Shown piece after piece: positions 38,361 through 49,847 of a DNA stretch of 64,000 bases (positions are counted from its first letter, which is position 1; every line of letters starts with the position of its first letter). Origin of the DNA: Margaritispora aquatica (lineage: Eukaryota; Ascomycota; Leotiomycetes; Helotiales; Discinellaceae); contig VJWN01000040.1 of the NCBI GenBank assembly GCA_007644065.1, positions 62,001 through 126,000 on the forward strand, in the 5' to 3' direction. A program made the translations under genes and the position numbers. The notes beneath the pieces were generated by a model. The model saw nothing but the letters and a program-made list of their open reading frames with translations. It was not told the origin of the DNA and did no database searches.

Positions 38361-38902
38361 GGTTAATTTGCTGGGAGTTTGGGACCAAAGAGTTAGAAAA
38401 TTTCTTGCCTTTATCTGGAAATACCAGGGGACGAACTAAAAGTTCATTGATTTTCAAAGGGCTGACATGGTGGTTTGTGTGTACATAATTTGAATGGCGA
38501 AAGAAAATGCATGGCCTTGACGCTATTACTCGTTCATCGCATCTAAGAGCTGTGATCTATAATTCGAAATTGGGCATCTTGCATGGCAATAAGCTAGGTA
38601 CATGTGAATACCAGGCTTACCACATTTGTAGTCAAAAGGTTCTCAATCCTTAGATAGATTCAGCTCCCAAGTCATTTTCAGGTCAGCTTGGAATGATCAC
38701 GTGTGGTCATTGCTTAGATAATCATTCATTCTTGCCGCCACCAATGGGAACCCATCAAATTGCAATGCGCTAGAGCGAGCGAAATCAAGCCGGAACAAAT
38801 TCAACAACGACGTCTCATACCCGCAATATCGACTCCTACCACTCAATTGAGTTCTCTCGTATTCTTTGAAGCGATCTCCAGCTGAGGAATATCGCACGAA
38901 AG
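38361..38902. other. Intergenic: promoter of cytochrome c1
   Basis: No gene supported; contains the 3' region of the DAHP synthase gene and the leader of the next gene. Confidence 0.5.
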
Positions 38903-40150
38903 ATGTTGGCCAGATCTTGCCTGCGCTCGACGCGCGCGGTCGGGGCTGCTCGGAATGGTGCTGTTCACTCCACAAAGGTACGACAACAGATCATCCCAGG
39001 AATCAACAACGATGGGATTAGGAGGATTGATGGATTCCTTAGAGGATCAGGTGCCATTTCGATAGAGACTAACAATTGATTCTACAGCGTGCCGCATCCT
39101 CCTCGAGCTCCGCCGAAGCTGCTTCTCCCTTCATGACAACCGTCACTGGATCGGCTGCTACCGCCGTAGCTATCGGATCAGTAGCATGGTATTATCATCT
39201 TTACGGCTCAGAGCTGCACGCAATGACACCGGTTGAGGAAGGGTGAGTGATACTCTAGAATGGCAGATGGATTGGGGGATTGGGGGAAAAACTTCCACCA
39301 ACCTCTTTGAAATCTCAGCCGCGAGATAACGACAACAACTGACAGTTAGCTAGTCTTCACCCAACTCAATATCCATGGGAGCACGCAAAGCCTACAAAGA
39401 CATTCGATCACCAAGCGTAAGAAGCTCAATTGCTCCAGGACGACCTCTTATACTAACACACTTCCTAGCCTCCGCCGTGGTTTCCAGGTTTACCAAGAAG
39501 TCTGTTCGTCCTGTCACTCCTTGAGCCGTATCCCATACCGATCCCTTGTCGGTGTCACACATACTGTCGATGAGGCCAAGGCAATGGCTGAGGAGAACGA
39601 GTACGATTCCGAGCCAAATGATGAGGGCGAGATTGAGAAGCGACCAGGAAAGCTTTCAGACTACCTTCCAAGCCCCTACAAGAACGACGAGGCTGCACGC
39701 GCTGCCAACAATGGTGCTTTGCCTCCGGATTTGAGCTTGATGGTCAAGGCCCGCCACGGTGGAATTAACTACATTTTCAACTTGTTGACTGGCTACCCAG
39801 AGGAGAACCCTCCAGGAGTCAAGCTTCCAGATGGACTCAACTTCAACCCTTATTTCCCTGGTACCGGCATTGCAATGGCTCGTGTTCTCTACAATGATCT
39901 GGTAGAATACGAGGATGGCACCCCAGCTTCAACATCACAGATGGCCAAGGATGTTTGTGAGTTCTTGAACTGGTCAGCGGAGCCGGAGATGGATCAGAGG
40001 AAGAAGATGGGTCTGAAGGTTCTGGCTATCACGTCGGTTCTTTTCGCACTGAGCGTTTGGGTCAAGAGGTACAAGTGGGTCGCAATCAAGACGAGAAAGA
40101 TTGCCTATAGCGTACCACCTAAGAATGGCCATGGAGGAAGCGGTCATTAA
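38903..40150 (+). CDS. CYT1: Cytochrome c1, heme subunit of respiratory complex III
   Basis: Four exons (38903-38977, 39088-39242, 39354-39416, 39469-40150) encode 324 residues. The N-terminus is a bipartite mitochondrial presequence: an Arg/Ser-rich part ([19 protein letters not shown]) and a hydrophobic sorting segment ([19 protein letters not shown]). Mature-protein motifs are [35 protein letters not shown] with the covalent heme site Cys110-x2-Cys113-His114, [20 protein letters not shown] and [12 protein letters not shown], whose Met is the likely axial ligand. A C-terminal membrane anchor ([21 protein letters not shown]) holds it in the inner membrane. It passes electrons from the Rieske protein to cytochrome c. 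Confidence 0.97.
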
Positions 40151-40578
40151 TGCAGTTGCTGGGCGTTTCTTATGTTTTCGGGGAGCAAGGAAAGAAGTGT
40201 TCTACTAGTCCTATATGTACAAAGTGGTGGGGAATTGCGAAGAGTAGTCTTTGGATCGATCCATGCTTCAATATGGAGGCGTGAAGTAGAGATCTTAGAT
40301 TTGCGTCTGTGCCAATACTTGAAATCATCATTGCCCCTTTTGCAAGTGATCTTGAATGTCTTCCCGCTCAAGAGATATATCTGTGAGTTTCTTTAATATC
40401 ACAAAACATGGAAATCAAAAAAGACTAGAAGAAAGTATTCGGCAGCAAAAAAGACCTTGAAGCTCCGGCCCCACTTTAAATTATTTCCCCTCCACTACAA
40501 AAGATTTCATGATAGCATTTCCTTCCACAGCTCGAGTGTGTTTCAAATTTCTCTCCATTTGATCAATTGCGTGTGTTT
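40151..40578. other. Intergenic, no gene seen
   Basis: About 430 bp between tandem genes on the plus strand; presumably cytochrome c1 3' UTR and the next promoter. Confidence 0.5.
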
Positions 40579-43136
40579 ATGTCTATCCACAGTACCAGTG
40601 CCATATCAGACATCTCCGAATTTGCAGCCTGGGAGCAGGCGCATCCACTACCTGAAGGAGAAGTCCACGAGCAGAGTCGCGAGCAGAGTTTGATTGACAT
40701 GGCGGAGCCGGAGCGGATATGGCCTGGCGAGGATAGCAGCAATGATGGGAGGGAAAGCGATGCTGAGGAAGCACCAGAGGGGAATGTAGAAGCTGTTGTG
40801 GTGGAGGTGGAAAAAGATGCGATGAAACTGGAAATCCCAAGCTCAACTCAGACGAGTTTGGGTCTGATGTCGAGTCCAAAGAGCAATGGGACGGTTCGAC
40901 CTACGGTTAAAGGCCACAGTCAGGATCTGCAAGGACGGAGGCTGGTGAGTTCTGCGGTTGTGGTGGGAGGTCAGAATGAGGAAATGGAGAGCTAGTGCTG
41001 ATTTGGGGGATTCTATAGGAACCGGAGTCTGATGTTGATGTGCCGCCTTCGAGTCAACCACGAGATGAGAGCGAGGACGAAGATATAGCCGAGGACAGTA
41101 ATGCAGAGGTAGTTCTTCGTGAGGAAGCTGAAGAATCTATTGTCAAGAATAACGGCACTATGGATCTCGAAATCGAATCTCCACCAATAGATACACCTAT
41201 GCCACGGGCCATTGATACCGTTGTGTTAGATGAAGACCCCGAGGATCTCCTGGATGGATTCGACATTGCGCCAGAAGACAAAGAGTTCTTACTCGAGCTT
41301 CTGCCCCAGGCATCACAAGAAGAGCGTGGACTACTCCAGCTAGCGAAAGCCAGCGAGCATTACAATGGTGGACGCCGTTTAAGCACTTTTCAAGACGAAG
41401 CTGAATTTGTGGATTATCTAAAGGCTAGTGTGCAAGACTTTGCAAAAGAGCATCCGTTCTGGACCCAGGAGAAATGGGAGGAGGACGACTTGGTTGAGTT
41501 CGAGACGGATGTCAATGAGTTTGCTATTGCGGCTGGCATGAAGGACTCGCAAGCAGATGAAGAGGCAATTACTGCTGTGAAGTTGTGGAAGCTACATAGG
41601 GCTATGGATGTCATTGCCCCTATCACTAGTGCTCTTGCGCCTATCATTGTGGCTGTAGCGCAGACTATGTCTATGCCTGCATTACCTTTGGAAGCAGAAG
41701 TGGGCGTGAATAAGAAGAGGAAGCGTGAGGGGGTCGAGAATTCTGGTGCTGATAGTACAATAAGCGAGAATGGCGGCAATGATGCCGAAAGGGCCAAGAA
41801 GCGAAGGAAAGAAGAGAAGAAAACACGCCAGAGAGAGATGAAGCTGTTGAAAGCTCAAAAGCTGGCTGCTGATATAGCTGCTGGTATCGTCAAACCGCCA
41901 CCACCTTCAAAGAAGAATCCACCGAAAAAAGCCTTGCTGCAAGCTCAAAACGACCCAAGGAAGCAAACCAAGAAGGAAAAGAAGCTTGCAAGTAAAGAAA
42001 AACTTAATCAGGATCAGATTACTGGGCCAGGTGCTCCTAACGAGAAACTGAAGCTGCAAAGTTCTGCAGATTGGTATGCGCAGCCTCTTGCGATGGAGAC
42101 TACAACGAATCTCGAAACTGAGCCTTCTGAGTTGCCCACTATTGAAACAGAAGCTGCGTCTTCGACGAATATTGAGGCTCCAGACATAGCAGCTTCCGGT
42201 GCAGAAAATGTTGAAATGGCTATTCCAGCAAAGAAGGCAAAAAGGGAGAAGAAACCAAAGCAGCCAACCACATCTGCATATTTCTCTAAACCATCATCAC
42301 CTGCTGTAGAGTCTTCTTCCGGATCTCCATCTGGAGAGACGCCAGATTTAGAAACCAGTGGAAAGAGCGCCGCTGAGATTCTTGCAGCCAAGATCATTGC
42401 AGCCAAAGAAAGTGTGCAGAATGCTCTCAAGCAGCTCCCCAAGAAGCCATCAAAAAGAATGAAAAAACGGAACAATAATAAATTACCAAAGGAGAAGGTC
42501 CAAGAGCCGATAGGGAGGGAGATTCAAGAATCAGTAACAGTAATACCTGTTACACTTGATATGCCCACGGCAAAGAAGCCAGAGAAATCGGCAGCTGCAG
42601 CTAGAAGACAGAAGAAGATTAAGAAGCGCCAGCAGAAGAGAGTGGGAACTACTGCTGGAGATATAGCAATAGCTGCGGGCGTTGCACAAGTTGCGCTGCC
42701 AATCTCAAAAGCACCCCCAGTACCAAAGAGCAAAAAATCCCAAGGTGTCAAGCCAGAGGCTGTGTCAGGTGTGAAGGCCGATGGCTCATCAATGGTCACG
42801 AAAACGACACAAAGTCAGACTGGGGCCTTGGAGTCTAAACAGCCAGCATCTGAAGTGACAGAGACTAAATCCGAAGGTGCTCGGTCAAAACGTGCTCGTA
42901 ACCGGAAACCCAAAGTTGAACATCAGCAAGAGCGTGATCAAGCTCCTGTAGTCACTTCAACAAAGCCTGTTCTAAAGTCAGTGGTTGTTGAGGCAAAAGA
43001 CACCACAATGAGCAACACTGCTAAAGCCTTAAGCGAGATCGCAAACCCCAATCCTGAGAAGAAAGCCAGGCGACAACGAAGTCGAAAGAGTGGTGATAAA
43101 AAGGAGATTGAAGCTTCAAAAGCTCACCACTTGTGA
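40579..43136 (+). CDS. Long disordered Lys/Glu-rich nuclear protein, probably the N-terminal part of the glycosylase gene that follows
   Basis: Exons 40579-40944 and 41019-43136 (intron 40945-41018, donor GTGAGT) read 827 residues to a stop at 43136. The first 220 residues are acidic. A more ordered segment follows (EDLLDGFDIAPEDKEFLLELLPQ through FWTQEKWEEDDLVEFETDVNEFA and WKLHRAMDVIAPI). The rest is low-complexity with many basic clusters such as KKRKREG, AKKRRKEEKK and PSKRMKKRNNNK, typical nuclear signals. Only 27 bp separate this stop from the first ATG of the next frame, far too little for separate genes. An intron joining the two frames is likely: donor 43093 with acceptor 43193 gives a 1573-residue product; donor 43133 with an acceptor near 43321 is another option. 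The junction is unresolved. Confidence 0.6.
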
Positions 43137-43162
43137 GAGGCCAGGGCTCTGCAAGTGGTGAG

Positions 43163-45475
43163 ATGCTCCTGGCTGTTTCTATTGCCTTGTCAGAGTCAGA
43201 ATCGAACTCAATGTCAGTGTTAAACTCGGAGCTGTCAGATGCAGTTTTATCAGTCAATGAAAATACCCCTTCACAACCACGTACAAAAGATAAATTTGAG
43301 GACACCCGAAATGATGCTAGTGTGAGTCATGACGACATCGATTTTAGAGGTGAGACGCAGGGTAATATTTCTGTTCACACTCCTTCAAAGTCAACAGACG
43401 ATGGGTCGCCTATTGGGCTGCACCTAGTCTCATTGTCTCGAGTTGCAGAGCACCAAGTAAACACTGCCGAGGAAATTGATTTTTCAATATCCAGTCAAAC
43501 ACTCCACGATAATCTAGCCGTGAATGAGAACACCGAGCTTCAGAGTTCTCAAAAACTTACCATACGATCATTCTCATATTCGCCGGACAAAACAGTCTTC
43601 AAATCGCTTGAATCTAGGGACATTTCAAGCTCACGTATGAGCGACCGAAATATGGTTGTTCAAGAGAAGAAAGTCACAAGCGTGCAACGAGATAGCAAAG
43701 GTCGATTTCTACCTAAGGCGAAACAGGCTGGCGGTAGTCAACCTGGTGAACAACCGAGAAGCAGGGGGAAGAAAGGACAGGTATCTGACGAGAGCGCTGA
43801 GATCGAGAGTGTATTTAAACACGACACATTGTCAGCATCTCGAGGCGAAGGTTCGACAGATCTAGCAGAGAACCTATCTGAATCACAGGGGAGCGGACAT
43901 GAAATCCCAGCTACTAAGGAGAAGCGTTCAGCAAAACGCAAACGAGCTGTGTTTTCGGTTTTAGGTCATCACCTTAAGGAGACGCCTATTCCTCCACCAA
44001 AGCGTTTATACGCCAGTGACGGGTCATCTCCAACTCCGGTACAACCCAAATCCGAGAATCCAGATCAACGGAAAGCTAGCACGCACTCAGGATTGTTATT
44101 TCTACAATCCTCAACAACAAATGATACCCAAGCAGAAGCTTCAAGAACACGGTCTAGTAGAACATCTTTAAAAACGAAGACGAAGACCAGTCTGCCTGCA
44201 GAGAGATCCTTATCCCTCAAGTCAATCTCATCGAGTCCGTTGAGCTCAGCGTATACCTCAAGGCTAAAGTCGACACCAACAAAGAAAGAGACACCAATCC
44301 CACCGCCTCCTGTTCGTCCTTACCTTACATCGTCTTCCCCAATACCCCAAACTTCTCCACACATTACGGAGTTGACGGAAACAATTGAAAATAATGATGT
44401 CAAGCCTAAACGGAAAAGAGCCCCCGCAAAGTCACCCTATTTCCCCACGACACCCAAGAAACCAACAACCTCGCCGTCTAAACCTACGTCTTCTTCCAAG
44501 AAACGTACCGGCCTCTCCTGCATGCCGTTTCCACCTCTCTCCTCCTCAACCTTCGGTCTAATTCAAGAAAGGCTCGCCCACGACCCCTTTCGTCTCCTCA
44601 TCGCCGTCACATTCCTCAACCGCACGCATGGCAAACACGCCATTCCTGTCTTTTACGAACTCATGTCCAAGTTCCCCACACCTGAAGCTCTTCTCGCAGC
44701 TGATAAGGAGAAGGACATCTTGCCTGTGATACAGCATCTTGGACTACAGAATCAGAGAGCGACCACGTATCAGGCTTATGCGAAGCTGTGGATTGAGGAG
44801 AGGCCGAGGAGAGGGAGAAGGTTTAGGGTCTTAGGCTATCCGCGGCAGCGGGATGGTAGGGATGTTGCAAAGGGAGAGGTGCTCAGCGACGAGGATGATT
44901 TTGTCGTTGACGTTGAGGGCGAGGAAGGAAAGAGGGATGAGAGAGTTGCGTGGGAGATTGGGCATATGACGCAGGGCCCTTATGCACTTGATTCATTCAG
45001 GATATTTTGTCGCGATGAGCTGCGTGGGTTAGCGGATAGTTGGAATGGCGAGGGTGCTGCTGAGCGTCAACATCCATCTTCTCAATCTATCGGAGATTCC
45101 TCTTACCATAACGCATCCGCAGCTACCAACGACAATATCACAAAAAAAGCCTCCTTTAATACTCAATCTCAAAAGAAAGAAGTCAGAACAGGCATCTTCC
45201 AACCAGAATGGATGCGTGTTGTGCCGCTTGACAAGGAACTCCGAGCTTACCTCCGCTGGATGTGGCTGAAAGAGGGATTCGAATGGGATCCATTTACTGG
45301 CGAGAAAGAGGTTGCTAGTCCTGAGCTTATGCGTGCTGCTATGGAAGGGAGACTAGAGTGGGATGATGCGGGTGGGATGCGTATCGTTGATGAGGAAGAG
45401 GTTGGGACTAAGGACGAGAAACACGTAGAGGAGAAGAGAGAGGACGAGGCTACGACTGGTCCTGCTTATGGGTGA
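43163..45475 (+). CDS. MBD4-like HhH-GPD DNA glycosylase (with long disordered N-terminal region)
   Basis: Open frame to the stop at 45475; the ATG at 43163 is the first in frame, but the true N-terminus is probably spliced on from the gene part beginning at 40579. The first about 450 residues are Ser/Pro/Lys-rich and disordered. The domain starts near 44530 (FPPLSSSTFGLIQERLAHDPFRLLIAVTFLN), continues through a helix-hairpin-helix region (FPTPEALLAADKEKDILPVIQHLGL) and YALDSFRIFCRDELRG, which holds the presumed catalytic Asp, and ends with VVPLDKELRAYLRWMWLKEG. This order matches the MBD4/Thd1 mismatch-specific glycosylases. Expected role: nuclear base excision of T or U opposite G. A charged insert (VLSDEDDFVVDVEGEEGKRD) sits just before the catalytic segment. 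Confidence 0.8.
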   Translation: MLLAVSIALSESESNSMSVLNSELSDAVLSVNENTPSQPRTKDKFEDTRNDASVSHDDIDFRGETQGNISVHTPSKSTDDGSPIGLHLVSLSRVAEHQVNTAEEIDFSISSQTLHDNLAVNENTELQSSQKLTIRSFSYSPDKTVFKSLESRDISSSRMSDRNMVVQEKKVTSVQRDSKGRFLPKAKQAGGSQPGEQPRSRGKKGQVSDESAEIESVFKHDTLSASRGEGSTDLAENLSESQGSGHEIPATKEKRSAKRKRAVFSVLGHHLKETPIPPPKRLYASDGSSPTPVQPKSENPDQRKASTHSGLLFLQSSTTNDTQAEASRTRSSRTSLKTKTKTSLPAERSLSLKSISSSPLSSAYTSRLKSTPTKKETPIPPPPVRPYLTSSSPIPQTSPHITELTETIENNDVKPKRKRAPAKSPYFPTTPKKPTTSPSKPTSSSKKRTGLSCMPFPPLSSSTFGLIQERLAHDPFRLLIAVTFLNRTHGKHAIPVFYELMSKFPTPEALLAADKEKDILPVIQHLGLQNQRATTYQAYAKLWIEERPRRGRRFRVLGYPRQRDGRDVAKGEVLSDEDDFVVDVEGEEGKRDERVAWEIGHMTQGPYALDSFRIFCRDELRGLADSWNGEGAAERQHPSSQSIGDSSYHNASAATNDNITKKASFNTQSQKKEVRTGIFQPEWMRVVPLDKELRAYLRWMWLKEGFEWDPFTGEKEVASPELMRAAMEGRLEWDDAGGMRIVDEEEVGTKDEKHVEEKREDEATTGPAYG

Positions 45476-46495
45476 TCTTATCATAATGAATTGGGTGCGA
45501 GCATAAATACCCAGAATCAAAAGAAGAGAGACGCTGGACACTATAGAGACATGAGCTGCGGGGTTATCATAGAAGATATGTAGAGTTGGATTGTAGTAGT
45601 GTTGCATACCCTCTGAGCAAGTAACGAAATTCAGGTTGCGAAGGAGATTGGTTATGGATACTCCAGAAAGTAGAATATCAAGCATCAAGGCAATGAATCT
45701 GAAACTTACGCATCTGGCATAAGTATTCACTGTGGATCAAAAGGTGGCTTCACAAGATAGCAGTAAATTTTTGCAAGAAGGTACGGGCTAAAAACGGGCA
45801 ACTAGTAGATATATATACAGTATGTGGTACCTATCTAATGTAGATCGAGTAACCAGGGTCTATCAGGAAGGACAGAGTGTTATGATTTTGGTACTCTACG
45901 CCCAAAACGTCGTGGTTGCTCGCTTAGGATAAATCGGGCAATCTATCTCTAGGTGCACCATCAATTGCACTTCTCGATGAAGGCACAAGAAGTAGAGAAA
46001 GAAATATTCAATGCTATGATTTAACATTTGGTGTCATTGACCAGTCATTACTTGAGTGTGGTTTATCTGAAGATGTCAAGTGTTCTTGGGCGATACTTGA
46101 TCGCAACTTGAAGCTTGAAGAAATTGGTAATTGGGTCTATAAGGTATGGTATTACAGCAGAGCATATAGAGGACATCGAACAAACTTGTAGAAGTCTTGT
46201 GGTCGGCCTTATGTAGGGCTTTTCCCGACATGTTTTTGTAGACTATTTTCAAGCTAAACAAAATAGCACGTCGAGCTTTCGCGATCAGTTCAAAGTTCAA
46301 TGCCAAGCTCCCACAATGCATTTGTAAAATTTCTCTCAGACAGCGCCGTTCATATCCTCTCGCTATTTGACACCTCATATTTCAATAATTCAGATCTGCG
46401 AAACGATCATCTCAATCGTTCGACCAGTCGCATCTATTCGCCAAATCCCACCATTTGCTCAACATCACATCTAGATATTCTACATTACAGCAGCC
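45476..46495. other. Intergenic, no gene seen
   Basis: About 1 kb of AT-rich sequence with only short frames lacking domains. Confidence 0.5.
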
Positions 46496-47679
46496 ATGGC
46501 TCGCAGAAATGCTAGTAAAAATTCAGCCAGTAAGTCATCCTGTTCTTTAAATATTCGAGGAGGCAGCGATTGGATCAAGCTGTACTGACGCTCATGCCAG
46601 TCACCGAGGTGACCAAATATAAACTTCGAGTTCAAGCAATAGTCCTCGAAACCATCCAGGAAGAACAAGCATGGGAACTAACGTGGGAGGCTCCAAAGGA
46701 GAATCCGCTTAGGGCACTGTTCCGAGTCGGGTTGCTCACAAAAAAGTTGTACCTCTGCTTTGCAAAGGAGATGTTCACCATGGGGATTGCAGAGATCCGG
46801 AAGACATCCAGTGGACTCACGATTCTTCGTAAGTTTTCACGAGAATCTATCTCTCTATCCGTCTCTCGAAATGCAGGTCGATTGGAGGAAGCTAACCACC
46901 GTACTTGACAGATGGGCCAGCGTCACAGGAGACGGTAGAATCGCTGGCTCACGGGCTATACGAATTCCCTGAGGAATTATGCAAACAAGCGGGATTAACT
47001 GAGGAAGACCGCGAGGGACTACTCATGTACATGCTTTGTGAGAATGCCGTTAGCTATTTCACCCAGATCTACGCCTCCCTACTCAACGGTACGCGATATC
47101 CTCATCTTCATTCACCGACCTTCAAGTTTCTAACATTTGACAGGCATCATCCCGCTCGAGAATATCAAAGAGAGGCGATGTCTAGTCGGGGAAACGGCCA
47201 CTCGCAAGATCTTCCGCCAATATTCAAACGGCGAAGTCGTCGACCTAACCTGGTTCTGGCACGCGTACATCGAGGTGACTCTCCCCGACACGAACGAAAA
47301 CTTTGTCATCGATCTCACGTCAGCGCAGAACGGCTTCCACTTCGGTCCCGTGGTCCCGATGGTTGATTTCGAGGACCGTTGCAAGGCTATCATGGAGAAG
47401 TGGAGCCCGCTCGGCAGGTGTCGCCAGAAGAATTTCGAGGGCTGGCAGGAGATGCCGCATTCAAAGGCGGCAAGTACGTGTTTTGTGCATGCGGTGCAGG
47501 AGAGAGAGAGGAAGAGCGGGAGCATGATGCCGTGGAAGTTGGGATTGAGTGATGAGAAGTGGGAGAGGGAAGCGGAGGAGATTGTGAAGGGTTTGAGGGA
47601 GGGGTTGAGGCGGTATAAGAGCATGTTAGAGGTGTTATATCCACACGCTCCGATTCCTGAGTATAAGGATGCGCAGTGA
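46496..47679 (+). CDS. Unnamed family member C: putative Cys-His-Asp domain protein
   Basis: Four exons (46496-46529, 46601-46828, 46912-47088, 47144-47679), all joined in phase 1 with good consensus sites, encode 324 residues. The N-terminal part has PLRALFRVGLLTKKLYLCF, equivalent to the segment in members A and B. A middle region absent from or shortened in the others (HGPASQETVESLAHGLYEF) is followed by the core: Cys130 (LCENAVSYF), His186 (FWHAYIEVTL), Asp203 (FVIDLTSAQNGF), Gln208, then PVVPMVDFEDRC. The C-terminus is a charged helix. There is no zinc finger. Sequence identity to A and B is low outside these blocks, yet Cys-His, His-Asp and Asp-Gln spacings (56, 17, 5) nearly equal those of A (54, 19, 5) and B (57, 18, 5). 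Function unknown. Confidence 0.83.
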
Positions 47680-48725
47680 TCCTGGAAGGGAGTTTGACGA
47701 TGGGCGATATGGGTGATGGGAAAAGGAGTAGATGTCTGGGAATTTGGGAAGCATTGATTACATGATTGGTATATTGGGTCAGGTTGAACTTGATAGATTC
47801 AATTTGAGCAGCAGTTGCTCCTTAGGTTGGCATGTTGCTATACATAACAAATTGCAAGTCTTTTCGGTGGTTCGTTGCAGTGAACTCTACTGAGAGGCGA
47901 CCACCTTAGTAAGCGAGGCAGAGGCAGAGTAACCGATTTATCTTGGGCATAGAATTGTTTTTCGTATTGATAGAACTGCGTGTTAGGACGGATCCTGCTT
48001 GGCACCTAAGCGAATTTTGAGGTGAGTAGAAAAGGATGTCCAAGACAATGACGAAAACTGGTATGAATCTAACTTTCACTATGAAATCGCTGCCATTAAC
48101 GAAAAATCGAGGATTTGGCTCAGAGTTATAATCGTGGTAGTTTACAGATCGATAAGCACATTGGCAAGTGTTCTGGTCCAAGTTGTGTTGCTCGCTTAAA
48201 ACAAGCACATCTGCTTCAAGTGACGCTCCCATGTAGGAGCAGATCGCAATGAGTAGAAATACCCCAGTTACTCGGCATTACAAGAGCTAGAACCTCTCTA
48301 GAATTACTCTTCTTTTTCCTTCCGGAACGGTACTAACGTGCTCTGATAAACTAGTAGAGTGCCAGGACTAAAAAGATACTAAACAGGCGGCCCACCTGCA
48401 CTAATGGCTCCTCCAAAAGTCCTACTTTACTACTGACTAGTGTCTGCATCACTATGGCCACATTAACTCTGAAACCGACTTGTGATTTACATAACATCAA
48501 ATCTTGAAGTATCCTGTTGCTTGACCCTGGAGCAGTTATTTCAGGGTCACGAACGAGACACATTTCCACAACTTAATGCAGGAATCTACAACATTTACAA
48601 TATCTATATCTACCACCGCGAATCATCAATACATTAGCAACGATACAACTTAGATCTGCACTCAAAAAAAATCTGGCCGACATCCCAAGCGAAGTTTCCG
48701 ACAGGTGATTCTAACGAATTTCACG
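47680..48725. other. Intergenic, no gene seen
   Basis: About 1 kb between member C and the exonuclease-like pseudogene; only short frames without domains. Confidence 0.5.
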
Positions 48726-49770
48726 ATGGATCCAACCAAGAAGTTCAATAATCGTTCAGATTTCGAACGTGTCGTACGAGGAGCATGCAAGTCACACTTT
48801 TCTCATCTCGCTTTTACATTGTATTTCATTCTGACAAATCACTATAGTAAGTTTTCGTGGCCATGATAACCTTGAAAGCAAAACCGACTTTGCGGATGCC
48901 ATATTCGTTTGCATTGACTTCGAGCACACCAACGCCATCATCACTCAGGCCACATCAACCATCTTGAGTAAACTTCAAGGCCAAGGTGGAATTTCTATCT
49001 TTGATCCACGAGATCTTCTCACAAGCTCTCCAGAAAATGCACTAAAGACTTACAACTTCGCACTGGGACGTGGAAACGCAGTCTCTAGAGATAGCATAGG
49101 CTGAGAATTCCTATTTGGCGAAACCACTTGGCTACCCTCAATCTCAAATCTACTGCCTGCGTTGAAGAAACCACTTGATCGGTCGCGCAAAATAATGCTC
49201 GTGGGTCATGGACTCGGTGGGGATTGCAAGGTGCTGCAAGCTCTGGGATTTGATTTCGACAACTCAATCGTGGGCTACATCGATACCGAACCCCTGACCC
49301 GTACAATCTTTGGGGAACTACTGAATGGTGGTAGTTTGAAAGCTCTTCTGGCAAAGCTTGGCCTCGTGATTAAGGAGTGGCATACAGCTGGCAACGATGC
49401 CAATTATACTTTGCGAGCATTATTGTTGCTGGCCGTGGAATGTTGCAAATAATTCGATGAATTAGAACTGAACGCGTTTGTTACAGACTCGTTGGAAAGA
49501 ATCAAGGCAATTGGATTGGCACGTTTGCCACCCAAGTCTCCGCCCCAGGAATTTCAAACAGGCAAGAATGAAGCGATGGCGAAGGAAACACCTTCTCTTG
49601 CTGAAGACCAAAGGAAAGACAAGTTGAGGGCTGTGAAAAGAACGCAATGCAAAGATGTACGGCAGGACGAAGCTTTCGACTTCGAGCAGCCCTCCGCTTT
49701 ACTTCTTCAATTATGTCCAAAGCTTGCAGACAGAAGAATGAAAGGAGTAGTCAATTTCGATTGGAAGTAA
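48726..49770 (+). pseudogene. Gfd2/YDR514C-like RNase H-fold protein, broken by two in-frame stops
   Basis: A first exon (48726-48786) and a second exon from 48848 form one frame that continues to 49770 (328 codons) but is interrupted by TGA at 49102 and TAA at 49450. Homologous-looking sequence continues straight through both stops: AIFVCIDFEH and DPRDLL before the first, FLFGETTWLPS, VGHGLGGDCKVLQALGFD, YIDTEP and HTAGNDANYTLRALLLLA between them, and a charged tail after the second. This is the Gfd2/YDR514C C-terminal domain, a DEDD exonuclease-like fold, and the likely metal-binding acidic residues are still present. The intron is 48787-48847 with a GC donor (GCAAGT) and TATAG acceptor. 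I see no intron that could remove either stop, so I call it a recent pseudogene; sequence error is the alternative. Confidence 0.72.
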
Positions 49771-49847
49771 GACTAGTACTCAGTCACCACGGGGACATAA
49801 GTTGGATCCGCTAATCATAATGCCAATGTTCAACAAGCCGTGGTCCC

